In this document: in pieces, positions 1 through 12,500 of the stretch | Layout of the letters: the number at the start of each line of letters is the position of its first letter | Numbering within the stretch: position 1 is the stretch's first letter | Origin: Blastobasis lacticolella | Taxonomy: Eukaryota > Arthropoda > Insecta > Lepidoptera > Blastobasidae | DNA length: 64,000 nucleotides | Assembly (NCBI GenBank): GCA_905147135.1 | Contig: LR990049.1 | Location: 16,385,428 to 16,449,427, forward strand | Direction: 5' to 3' | Translations under genes and position numbers: made by a program | The notes under the pieces: generated by a model | What the model saw: the letters and a program-made list of their open reading frames with translations, nothing else | Told to the model about the DNA's origin: nothing | Database searches by the model: none

Positions 1-385
1 AAATGGACCGTGTCCCGTTAAAGCTCCGGGTTTTGGTGAGTTTTAAGAGCCTTTCAGAAAGGGGAGGGTTAATTTTCAGTAGAGCCTCCTTGGCTTGTCT
101 GCATTCCTCTAGTGATGACCAGAGTTGGTTATGTTTTACCTTGATTCTATCCATCAGGTATTTACGGGTCCATGCAAATGGTTTCGGGTCTGTGGGCTTC
201 GTACTTGAGCCTCTTCTGGCCAACTCGTCAGCTGCGTCGTTCCCCCTCGATCCGCTGTGTCCTTTAATCCATTGTAGGGTTATGGGATTTGTTTTACATA
301 TACCTCATTTAAGCATTTGCGGCAGTCGAGTAGAAGCCCCGAGGTTGTGTTGTTGTTTTCAAGGGCCATGAGTACTGCCCACTGG
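1..385 (-). mobile_element. LINE ORF2 fragment, RNase H domain
   Basis: The minus strand encodes part of a retroelement RNase H: HQWAVLMALENNNTTSGLLL, a frame change near 290, then [20 protein letters not shown] and a C-terminal helix region. The HSGxxGNDxADELA motif is typical of RNase H in LINEs of the I/R1/Jockey group. It is truncated by the window edge and already frameshifted, so not functional. Confidence 0.75.
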
Positions 386-689
386 TGAACCACTTTACAG
401 AGTTATTTTTTCATTTTAGTTATTTTGATGACGCATATGACTGATAAATTATACTTTTTCTATGCTTTGGGAATTTTTATCCATGGTCCTACCTAGTCTG
501 TAGCTAATCCATTCCTAGCTTTTGAGGCCATCGTCGCGCGCACTGCATACGAAAACCGCAATGGATTAAAAGCAGAGCCGCCACGCGATTCACCGTGCCC
601 AATTTCCGCGTGTGAAACAATGTCTTTCCCGGACAAGATTCTCAACTGAGAAAGACTTTCAGATTTGAATGATATAGGAGCCAATATTA

Positions 690-805
690 TGACATCATCA
701 TTATTATCATCCTAGCGTTTATCCCGGCCTCTGCCAGGGTCCGCTTTCCTACTCATTCTCCTCCACTTCGCCCGGTCTTCAGCATCCTCGCGTCGTAGGA
801 GCCAA
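690..805 (-). mobile_element. RTE-type LINE ORF2 C-terminal scrap
   Basis: The minus strand reads [20 protein letters not shown], the end of RTE-type endonuclease/reverse transcriptase proteins common in lepidopteran genomes. Related scraps lie at 10510-10690 and 12085-12425. Confidence 0.6.
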
Positions 806-3196
806 TATTATGTACCCTGACCTATATTTACCATCTACCTCGAACACTGCATTATAACCATTGTGAAAGGATTTTTCTATTTATTCATTCATTGTAACAT
901 CCATAATAAGATACGGTAAAACTGACTATGATGCCCTAGAAGTTGTCTTACAGTCGCACAGTCTGTCCTGCATGTATGTATGTAAGCTTAGATCTTTCAA
1001 ACTACGCAACAGATTTTAATACGGTTTCCAGAGGAAAGTTTATAGGGTCCAATCAATATATCAACCCGCGAACTTAGTCGCGGCGGGCCAGCTAGTGTCT
1101 AATAAATAAAACTCTACAAGCTCTATAATTCGTAGCTCTATCGTGTAACTTGTACCAACCGCTAAATCTTAAGGAATATTTCAGTTGCGTAACATAGACC
1201 ATTATAAAAGTATTTACGTGTTTCTAGACTTACTATTCTACAGTCTAAAGGTAACTAAATTTATTTATACTGTTTTGTACCAAACTACGAAATTTCCTTC
1301 CTTCTATATCAGACAATCTAATAAGGTTTATGTTCCGCATGCATTGATTACTCCAAACACTAAATAAAACTCAAGAAGAATATTTTATAATACATTTATT
1401 GATAATGACAGCGATGGTTGACTTGAATTTGCTACTTGGCAAAAATATTTCCACTAGAAGTGAATATTTTTGTATTTAAATATTAAAATCTCTTTATTTA
1501 ATTATGCTTATGTGTACATAAGAAGTTGCAACCATCTATGCTACCAAGTAGCTGCCTATATCCGCTTATCACATAAAAGAATTAGAAATACATTTGATTT
1601 GTGATCTAATATATTTTACATAGGTTCCAAGTCTGGCAAATTAACTTACGTCTCCTCCACTATTCTAAAATGAACATGCGACACGTCTCACAAAATAATA
1701 ACCATTACATTAACATCGTAAAAGCTCGTTTTGTTGAATTGACTGCAATAAATACAAAAATCTGCTACGAGAAAACATATAAAACAAATAATTTCATTTA
1801 CCTAAAATCTATTGTTTAAAACAAAAGCACAGCACATGGTCAGCTTAACGTCTAAAAATTAAATTAGGACCTACGAGACGCCGCTCCAAGGTCACTACGC
1901 CTGGCGGAGGCCCCGCTCCGACGCGGCTTTGCCCACCCTCCCCTACCCTCCCCTACCTCGACTACTGGACACAAGCACATCAAGAGTTTCAAAGACACAA
2001 TCCTACTTTATTCTTCAAAATATTCTTTTTATAGTGTTTTATTTACGTCATCTACACATTGAGCTGTCCTAGTTAGTCAGTTTGGTATTGCTCTAGAAGT
2101 TTTAAAATTTAAATATCGTAAAATGCAAAATCAACGACATCCGAATCGCGGCCGGCTATTGATCGCAACCGGCGACGCGACACCAAAGTCTGTGGAACGA
2201 CATAATGTATAGAAAAAATGGAATGTTTAAGTACGAACAGTCTAAAAGCATTCGATAAATGTAAATCGTGTAACTATGAGATTATGTGTGACAAATACAA
2301 TGTCAGTCAACTCTTATAAAATAGTAAATTGGCATTAAAATCTCGAGTGCGATTTCGAAACAGCTTGTTTAATATTTTTTGATAACATTTTTTACGTTAC
2401 GTTAGTTTAGTATCTATGTAAATGTAAATATACAACGATGTACACAGGAATGGAGGCAAGTGGCGGCTACAATGTTCGCTGAGAGTGAGTCCTTACAAAC
2501 ACTAGTAGATAACGAGGCATTTACGCTAGTTGTGTACTCAACTTTGTGTACTTACGAACGATTACTTCACTAAAAGGATGGAATATACATTAGGTGAGCT
2601 ATAGACTATGCCGCCGGTCGGGCGGCGTGGACACTGGACATCCCCTAACAACATTACACGTCTACTCCACTATCTGATATTATATTTACCCAAATTAGGC
2701 GATATCCAAAATAACTACCACACTCTCTCCCTATCAGGGAAACGAAAGACATTTCTCCGCTAAAAATTTAGATATAGAAATTTTATTTTCATCGATATTT
2801 AATTTATTGTTCGAATGTGGATGGAGATAATAAATCGAGGACAATTCGTGTGACGTATTTTTAAATGTACAGAGCAGGCTCACAAGACTAAATATTTTTA
2901 CAGTTCGTCACATTACTTACACAACCTAATACGTTTGTGATTCGAGGTACAAACGATGTTTGCAGCATACATTTTACCATTGTTGACCTTGCATGTCGCT
3001 GAATCGCTATACCTCTCACGAAACACAAAGTGTCAATGTTTAAGAGTCAATATTTTTCCGTCACGTGGTTCATTTGTTGTACTAAGTACAAAGTCTTTAT
3101 AAGGACGAAGATTTCATATTATGGACGATTTAATTGAATACTAATTGAGTCGTTAAACCAAAAAGGGCAAAGCAGGCGTCTAATAAAAAATATATC

Positions 3197-3416
3197 TTTA
3201 TTGTTTTTAAATGCGTGGCAAGAAACTATCACAATATTTAGCAATCGTGTATGATAACACAAAATGCTCATGAGCAAACAAGTCGCGTTATTTCAATATG
3301 ATGTATAAGGGAGTACAAGAACATTTATTTACTTTCAACATAAAACATTGTAAATTTTTCTCATAATATTAAGCACAGGTCGTAAGTAGGCTAAAATGCA
3401 TAATTAATTATTTATT
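3197..3416 (-). terminator. Candidate poly(A) signals for Khc-73
   Basis: Reading the minus strand down from the stop at 4657, the first canonical AATAAA hexamers I find are at 3411-3416, 3324-3329 and 3197-3202. The 3' UTR would then be at least about 1.2 kb. AT-rich sequence makes chance hits likely, and the true cleavage site cannot be chosen from sequence alone. Confidence 0.25.
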
Positions 3417-3879
3417 TACCACAAACTATACATTAAAAATTCTATACAAATAATCATCCGAACCTTAATAGCGATCACAAAAATTTCATTGGTTCTAAAA
3501 TTATTAAATTAATTTATCAATAATAATAATAATACACACACATAAATTCACATATTTACATCCGAAACTAAAATAATAATAAAAAAATAATCACATTATT
3601 ATGTTCATGATTCTATTTACAGGTAAGTTTTGTCGGTAAAATAAAATCGAAGTTAATTTCAATAAGGGTCGTTTAATAACCTAGGTATACATTAAAAATA
3701 ACTGATGGTACCTACTGGAAGCTAATCGGTAGACTTCGACAGCCGTTGAACCCTCAACGGTCGCGAGGCTATCGGCTTCCTACGGCGCGACTGAGGGCCT
3801 ATTTCACAACCCTTAAAGTTCCCGGTAGATCAGAAGCTTCTCAAAATCAAATGTTCCGTTTCATATCTCTTTAATACTA

Positions 3880-3940
3880 TCTGGCAGGTGAAAGTGCCGG
3901 GTATCTTATGCCGGTTCATCACTTGTATCTGCCAGATAGA
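3880..3940. repeat. Imperfect inverted repeat, ctatctggcag
   Basis: ctatctggcaggtgaaagtg (3880-3899) pairs with cacttgtatctgccagatag (3921-3940) with about three mismatches and a 21-nt loop. It could be the end of a small DNA transposon. In the 3' flank. Confidence 0.6.
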
Positions 3941-4656
3941 TATATCAGAATATCGTGTAACGGAAATCAGATATTTATCAGATAACTTTTGGATAGGTTA
4001 TCTGTAACTTTATCAGCGGGTGGTGACTCAGGCCCTAAGAAATGCGATAGGGGGCGGAGCCCTTGGAACGCCGGCGCCACTGTAGACTAACCCAATGAGG
4101 TGGTGTTTTATGATGCCTAATGCCCACTACACGAGACCACATAGTCGTGAGGTCTGCCTAAAAAGCCGTCTCACTGGATAGAACAGACATGACAATTTGT
4201 TGTCTGTGTCCAGAGCTGTCACTGGGTAGTCATGAAACAAAGTTATAGAGCTTAAAGTAAAAGTAACCTTTACAAGTTAAATAAAATGAAAAAAAGAGGA
4301 ACATTTTTGTCAAAGTTGAACAATAACAGTTCATTTTGAGTGCGCGCCTCAGTAGTCCCATTTAGCGGATTATCGGTACCACAAAAACCCTTCATTCACA
4401 ATGCAACAGTCGTCGACCAATCAAAAATCGATACAATCTACAGTGGCGCCTACAACTTCAAATTAGGTACTAACCGCCGCGCCCGTCACGACAACTAATC
4501 AAAACAACAACCTACGATACAATATAAAGCACCATTCGCGTTACACGACTGCAACAAAAACTGGGGATTGCACATACATACGATCAGTGGGTGTTTGTGT
4601 GGACGTTTGTCATAAATTCGGTCCGATACATGGCTGGCATCGGGGGGCGGGAACGC

Positions 4657-4739
4657 TTATTTGCTGCGGGCCTTCGTGCCCACCGTGTTTATGCTGTCGC
4701 CGCGACTCCGCGATCTGTGCAGGTTTTGGAGACCTTCAC
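4657..4739 (-). CDS. Khc-73: Khc-73 exon 37: C-terminus and stop
   Basis: After the acceptor TTTTCTTCTTAG it completes Ser and reads [26 protein letters not shown], then TAA at 4657-4659. It is phase-compatible with exon 36. The basic Ser-rich end resembles the short basic tail after CAP-Gly in KIF13B. Supported by splice site, phase and stop more than by homology. Confidence 0.78.
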
Positions 4740-6554
4740 CTAAGAAGAGAAATCACTCGTAAATTTTCGTGTAATCTCATTCATACAAAGTATTAAAATA
4801 GGTTTATTACAGCTTTCAGGATGGACTTAAGCATGTAGAATCATAGAATCCTAGTAATAGAAAAAGGCTGAATCTAAATAAAAAAATGTATCGCTAAATG
4901 AGTAGAAAACTCGAGATCGGCTGGCCCTCATTCCATCTTGGTCCGCATCTTCACACACCATCAGGGGTGCTAATCTCGCGCTGTGACATCTTAAATTCGA
5001 CATTTTCTCTATCCTTTTTGGAAATGCTGTATTAAAACGTCACTGAAATTGATCTTCGACAAATACAATGTCGCGGATAGTTGAGAAAATATTTGTGGCT
5101 GCAATAGGCATTTCAATGTAATTATTAGTAGAAATATGTGGCTATAAAAATGTCGAATTCGAGATTTCACAGCGCGAGAATTAGGCCCCAGCTGAGCCGT
5201 GAGATGATGGTAAATTGCCTACACTCTATTTTTTCAACTATAAAGTACTGAGGCTGAATACGACATACTCATTAGTTCATTCAAATTAAGTACGCTAAAG
5301 CGACTTGGACGGCGTGAAAAAGATACAAGCGATTTTTTTCTGTTACTACTGCAGAAAATCGCAGGTATCTAAAATATCATTTTTTTATTTTTATTTGAAG
5401 CTGTAAGTGACCAAGTTAGACCAAGGTCTTTCGCTGCGGACACTAAGACTGGTTGCACAGTCTCGAGTGCCGATTGTCAAACCGCGAGATTATAATAAAA
5501 AAACCTAATTGCCGCCCTTACGGTTCCTGTGGCCACCTTCCGTCTCCATCATCAGATCAGCTCACTGATACCATAATAATGCATTATTACATTAATCACC
5601 TAGGTTATAATTAGCGACTCGGCTATTAATGTCATACGAATAAATAAATAAATGCATTATCAATCATTTCAATTTCAATGATTACCGGAAAGTGGATGAT
5701 TGATGTGAACGCCGGCGTGAAACGAATAAGAAAGTCGAACGTCACCCCAGTACTTTATAGTTAAAGAAACCAGAGTATAGCATACTCCTTCATACAGTAT
5801 AGGACCGGCGCCTTTGCGGAGATCTCTGGAGTGGGCGTCTCCTGGCCGATACGACGACGATACTCACTCTTGCTAGCGGCCCGCTTGAGCTCGGCGTCGC
5901 GGTAGGCGCGCGCGCTGCGGCCGCGGCGGTCCTGCGCCAGCTTGTCGGGCCGCACGAAGATGCCGTGCCGCGGACGGCACTCGAAGTACCGCTTGCCGCC
6001 CACCGAGCCGTCGTTCTTGCCTGTAGGGGGGGGGGACGGTTAGGGTCGGGGTATGGTGGGTGAATCATTCGATGCAATTGCAACGACGGCACGGTTTTGC
6101 TTATTGTCGTGGGATGTGTGTGTAAAAAATATGTGACTCATTCGACACAATAGGAAAGTCGGCGCAAGGGTTTGCTCTGCTATGCACCCTACACAAGCGA
6201 GAGTACCAAGTCGAGAAGTGTGTGAATTTAACCAGTGCAGTACGGCTAGCACAAGTTGCTTTTGCTCGCGATAAGCGAGAAAAGACGCGACATAGATACT
6301 GCTATATCTTTCATCTTAGTGTTGTAAAACAAACGATATATCGCGGCACGAGCTGTGTCGCATACACAGTTGCGTCTATCGTGCTAAAAATCAGAGGACC
6401 GCACTCATCAAACGAACATATGCTATATTTAGTTTACACGCAAGATTTTCTTGCCAACGACTTTTACGATTCCAGATGTCGCTACTGCGACATTAAGGTC
6501 CAAGGTCGTCACTTACCACCAGGTGAGATAGCGGTCAAATGCCTGGATAGTCTA

Positions 6555-6585
<31 letters not shown>

Positions 6586-9500
6586 GGTCAAAATAAAACC
6601 CTGTCATTGCCTGGAATTGATCTGTCATTTTACAACAGTTGTTTCTGTCCAAAAACACGGCAATATTTTGACAACAGACCTTACATCTCACTAGCGCCGT
6701 CTGTTGGATTTGGAAATTGCGACAACTCTCATTACAACAGTTTGACACCTGCCAGACGGAGCCTGCCTCGCCCCCATACGTACCGATGGGCGCGTCCAGC
6801 TCGACGCCCACCCAGGCGCCGTGCGCGAAGTGCGTGGGCCCCACGTACGCCACCACGCCCGTGCCCGTGCTCAGCCGCAGCGACACGCACTCGCCCACCG
6901 ACATCCACTCCGGCACCGCCCACGTGCGCCCGGCCTCGCCCCCATACGTACCGATGGGCGCGTCCAGCTCGACGCCCACCCAGGCGCCGTGCGCGAAGTG
7001 CGTGGGCCCCACGTACGCCACCACGCCCGTGCCCGTGCTCAGCCGCAGCGACACGCACTCGCCCACCGACATCCACTCCGACACCGCCCACGTGCGCCCG
7101 GCCTCGCCCCCATACGTACCGATGGGCGCGTCCAGCTCGACGCCCACCCAGGCGCCGTGCGCGAAGTGCGTGGGCCCCACGTACGCCACCACGCCCGTGC
7201 CCGTGCTCAGCCGCAGCGACACGCACTCGCCCACCGACATCCACTCCGGCACCGCCCACGTGCGCCCGGCCTCGCCCCCATACGTACCGATGGGCGCGTC
7301 CAGCTCGACGCCCACCCAGGCGCCGTGCGCGAAGTGCGTGGGCCCCACGTACGCCACCACGCCCGTGCCCGTGCTCAGCCGCAGCGACACGCACTCGCCC
7401 ACCGACATCCACTCCGGCACCGCCCACGTGCGCCCTGACTCGCTGCCCTCGTCTGGAATAGACATAGACGTATCTTCATTTGGTCCAATAACACACGGAC
7501 TGACCGAATACGGACACAGTCACAATTTCACACCGATTAACACTTCCCTTGCTAGATCACATACCAGAGAGGCTATAGCAGTGCTAAGTATCGTAGCGCG
7601 CGTATTAAATGGATCGGCCAGATAAGTCGTGCGCACACGCGTAGCGCCGATTTCGATCTAATTGTTGCGTCGGCCGCAGCAAAAGTGTTAGTTATGCAAA
7701 AAGACCTATCCAGCTGACTAGACCACCACAAATCCACTCATTAGAAGACACGAGCGTGTGTGGCGTGTTTCTCGCGCTGACGGTCCGCCTACAATCATCA
7801 TCATCGTGATAACAGTAGGAAGACGCCCACTGCTGTGTATAGGCCTCTCCCTAAGATCTCCCTAAAGGCCGGTCTTGTGCATTCCGCATTTAACTCATAT
7901 CTGCGATTATTATCAGGACGTCGGTCCACCTAGTGAGAGGCCTACCATCTGCATCTTCCGGTACGTGGTCGCCACTCGAGAACTCTCCTGCCCCATCGGC
8001 CATATGTTCTGACCGCTGCCATTTAAGCTTAGCAATCCTTCGGCTATGTCGATGACCTTAGCACCCTTGATCTCCTCATTCCTGATTCGATCGCGCAATC
8101 TATGTAGCCTACTCACCGCCGCCGACGCCACGACGGCCCACCTGCGATAGCCTACTCACCATCGCCGATCCTCTCGGTGGACGAGGCGGGCGTGTGTTGC
8201 AGAGGAGGCGCGGGCGCATGGGAGGTATGGTCGCCGGAGCGCGGCCGCGCGGCGGGGTGCGACGCCCTGGCCGCCGCACGCGCCGAAGCGCCACCGCCCG
8301 TGCGACGACGGACCACCTGCAACAATGTATACGTTCAGTTTTGGCATCGGCGCACGCATATTTGCATCACGCAATTGTAGTCTTATAGACGGTTCAGCGT
8401 GTTTCTTTTTTAAATGAGTATGTATTCGTTTAAGCAATTTCTATCGGTGGAAACCTGTAATTAGCTCTGTTCTGCTAGTGTTATTTTATATTGTAATATT
8501 TGCTGTAGGTTTTCCTTAAGTAAATAAAATAATATAAATTTTTGTTGCAGTCATGCATTCCAGAACGTTACGAACGCTTACCACGTTATCAAGGTAGCAA
8601 CAGTGGCGCTCGGGACGAGCATCTCTAAGAGGACAGTGTCGCGGTCGCGCATTCCAGTAGACTCGCGCGCGCCGCGACTTATTGAGGCGTAATAAGTGTG
8701 CGGCAAGCCAGAATGTACCTTATGGTCTGGGACATAATGTCTATAGTTACTTTACACAAGGCCGTCTGGAATATATCCGGACGTGTTGCCGCGGCTATTC
8801 CCGATTAGTCATTCGATTCAACACTACATGAGATACTACTTACGCGACAAAATGAGACGGGTATATTTAGGTCCGTAAAATTTTAGGTTACACTTATACC
8901 GGTACGAGATGAAGTGCACTATGTTGCGTCGTCACAAGAGTCGCTATTTGCTTAATTTTCATCACAATGTAGTGCATGCTTCGACCACATTATAGGTAGT
9001 CAATGTAGGTGTAGTAGATGAATCAACCGCTTAATTGTAAAGTCCTCGGACCCTATTTTCGAAAATTTTCGCTCACGTGCGCTACCAACATCTTTTACAC
9101 TCGTGGTAAGTTGCTAGAGATAAAAGAGACAAGCATTAGAAGATGAGCGCTCCCGAGAATGCGAGCGGTTTCAAAAATAGGGCCCATAAGCTTTTCTTAC
9201 GTTAGTATTAATATTCCGTGACCGAGTGGTAAGACAGGACCGCGAGGAAGGCAATGGCCTCGACTCGGTAATACAGCATCATCATCACAGCCCATAACAG
9301 ACTTGGGCCTCTCCCACGAAAGGCGAGGATGTTGCCATAATATCCACGCTTGGCAGGCGGGTTGGAGATCGCAGTGTTATAAGTATAACAATGGAAAACG
9401 CAGCAACGTGTTATAGAGGTGGGCAACGCGATACTCTTGGTGTTGCTAATGTCTATAGGCAGTGGTGACCACTTTCCGTCAGGTGGCCCGCATGCCTGTT

Positions 9501-12500
9501 TGCCTACCGCATGATATCTATAAAAAAAACTTAAATAAGTGTACCCACCTTCCCGGCAGGCAGATGCGTCTTGACCGGCGCCCCGTCGGCGGGCGCGTCG
9601 CTGTCGCCCAGCGACGACGCCTCGCGGCTGCGCGAGTGCGACGACACCGAGTGCGACGACTGCGACGACGTCACTGACTCCGCGTCCGCGTCGGCTGTGG
9701 GCGTGGAACGGTCATGTAAGTGAAAGGTGTTGTCGCTCAGTGAAGAAGCCGGCGGTGGCATAGTGTAGTACCAAGTGTTGTATAGTGAAAATATAAATAT
9801 TAAATAAGTGGTTAAGGGACTTGACTCGTAAGCGAGAGGTATAAAGTACAATCCATAGTGCCGCCATGTACTATAGACTCTTTACCGAGTTAGGTGCATT
9901 AGTTGAACACTAGCCGATGCTCTTACGGTGAGGGAAAACATTGTAAAACAAAGTGAAAAAAATCGTAGAAACACATTTAGGTAACCGCGTGATCTAATAT
10001 TGTCAGTTTCCCCTGTTAACAGAATCACGGAGGTCAGACGGCAGTCGCTTCACTGTAATTACTTGATCTGTCAAATCTTGGACGGACCGCGGGCCCTCGC
10101 GCGAAAGCACAAACAGGATATTGACGTCAAGATATATGTTTTACACATAGTGTCCTTACTTAGTGACAGATAAAGACAAAGCAGTCAACCGTAGGCTTAT
10201 CCGGCCACTTCACTTATCTGGTCTCCCCGTTGACTATAGCCTCAGGAGGGGGGAGAAAGATAAAGCAGGACACTATAGGCTGATCTGGGCACTTACCGAG
10301 AGACGCGTCGTGTGCCGCCTCCCCGTTGACCGTGGGCTCAGGAGGGGGCGGTGAATGCCTGGCGGAGGCGCCGTGCGGGGCGAGGGGGGCGCTGTGGACG
10401 GGCAGCGCCCCCAATGGGTCGACCAGCGCCTCCGGCCTGAGGGCGGCCTCTTCGCAGTCGCGGAGGAACGGGTTGATGCGGTTGCGGGATCCTGGGTGTG
10501 GGGGAAGTGGTGAGGTTAATATCATCAGCATTATCCGAGCGGTTAGTCCCGACTTCTGCCAGGGTCCGCTTTCCGACTCATTCTCCTCCATTTCGCCCGG
10601 TCTTGGGCGGATGCGAAGATTCGCGTCGTAAGCCATTGGCTCTCGCATCCGAGTCGGCGATGTCATTCCATCGCTCAAGAATCAATGGAATGACATAGAA
10701 TCATGCTATATCGGGTCGAAATACATCAGATGGCGCTACTTCAAACGTACCCTTATTTAGAACCGAAACGGACGGGTCAATGTGCGAATTCCCACCGCTG
10801 GGACTCTTACTTAGTCTTATACTCGTATTATAATAACCTATTGAATCGTTAATAAAGTTTTTATACACTTAAGAATACTTACCGGGCGTCAAAACGGGCG
10901 TCTTCACTTTCTCGTAGGACGTGTCCTCCAATTCGTTCTTAGACTCGACAATTTCGTTCTTCAGTTCGCTTATGTCGTTCCGTAGTTCCGTTATCTCGTT
11001 CCTAAGGCCGGCCATTGAGTTTTTCGTTCGGTTCAGGTGCGTGTAGTCCATGGTTCGGTCGAAATCCGGCGTGTCGTCAACAGACATACTCCGGATGGAG
11101 AGCGTGTCGTCGTTCGTCAAGTTCGTTGACGAGACCGCTTGAGAACCTGCAATTTGAACGAGGTCGGTTAAACTGAGACTTACGTCGAACTGTAAGATGT
11201 TTTTTTTTAGTATTATTTATTATTACAGATTTGTTCACTGGGCAGAGTATTAAATTTGATTCGTGAGGTTTTATTGTCGCCATCTGTGCGACATTTGTTT
11301 GTCCCAAATCTTACTAAATCTAAATTGTATGGGACTGTCCAGACCTGTTGGGCTATTGTCTAACTCAGTTGGCAACTGAACTTGACACTAGATAATTCTA
11401 CACTACGTCAACTACGATGTCCTCTACAAAATTAAAGAATTGTATGAGTATTATATGTCAAATTCAGTTATACACTACGATAGCCAATAGCGCCCTGGTG
11501 GCACAGTAGAAAATAAGCTAAGAAACTAACCATATCCACTGGAAGAGATGGATGGCGAGTTCTTGGTTGGCGCGCGCTCGCAAGCCAACTCGTGCAGCGA
11601 GTCCAGCGTCTTGGACGTCGGCAGGAACCCGCGCGGCGGCCGCCCTCGCGCCCTCTGCAAAATAACCGTACATTGTTACTCCTTACATAGTATAAAGTCG
11701 CTTTCTGCGTCTGTATATCCGTTAACTCCTCCTAAACCACGTTTCATCTAGATAATTTCTTGCATATTCTAACAGAAAACTCGAGATAACCCTTGCTGCC
11801 GGTGCGGGTCGCTGGTTAAGGATATAATTAACAAGCTCACATAACAAGAAATGTAAATGTAACGTTGGGTTGGATACGCTAAGAAGGCTCAGGAGAGGTC
11901 TACCTGTAACAGTGGCCGGTCTGCAACTGATATGAACGGACAAACGATATGGCTATAACAAGAATAACCTGATGGAAAGGGCAAATAGACCTGTGGTGCC
12001 CTATGGCGGCGAGATTTAGACGGCACACGAAGCACGTCAGCGAACTTCACGCCAATGAAATTACATTGCTGCGGTAGATGTGTGGCGTATTACGACCCGA
12101 TCGAGTATGTAACGAGTACATACGAGATATCGCGGACAAAATTGCTGAAGCTCGTTTGCGCTGGTTTGGTCACACGTTGCATAAGCCCTAAGAATACGTG
12201 AGAAATATGTAGATGCCTAAACCTGCCGGTGTTTGGGGAAAGGCCCCTGCCGGTATCTGGGAAAAGGCCCTGAAGACGGCCTAAGAAACAATGGATTCGC
12301 TGAGTCGGATGCGAGAGCCAACGGCTTACGACGGGAGGATGCCGAAGACCGAGCCCAATGGAGTAAAAAAAGTAGGAAAGCGGACCCTTGCAGACACCGG
12401 GATCAATCGTTACGCTAAGATTTATTTTTACATTATACAAGACAGGCATTTGACCGCCATCACCTGTTGGTAAGTGACGATACGGCCTAAGATTGAGCAT

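Larger units (their letters stand above)
806..4656. other. 3' flank / probable 3' UTR, no gene seen
   Basis: AT-rich sequence with no splice-bounded coding exon on either strand. The part next to the stop is probably 3' UTR. Contents recognised: a hairpin at 3880-3940 and many A/T runs. Nothing else could be supported. Confidence 0.5.

Noticed and set aside
3..371. 122-residue plus-strand frame
   Set aside because: The reverse strand encodes a recognisable LINE RNase H domain; the plus frame is its mirror.
6509..7465. A single 318-residue minus-strand protein with four CAP-Gly halves
   Set aside because: Its start is upstream of a clear acceptor and its end runs through a donor into intron and the LINE-A poly(T). 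Only the part within exon 35 and the repeat units is plausible coding.
6607..7625. Long plus-strand frames (284, 302 and 205 codons) over the CAP-Gly array
   Set aside because: They are mirror frames of a GC-rich tandem coding repeat. The minus strand has the CAP-Gly motifs and splice sites.
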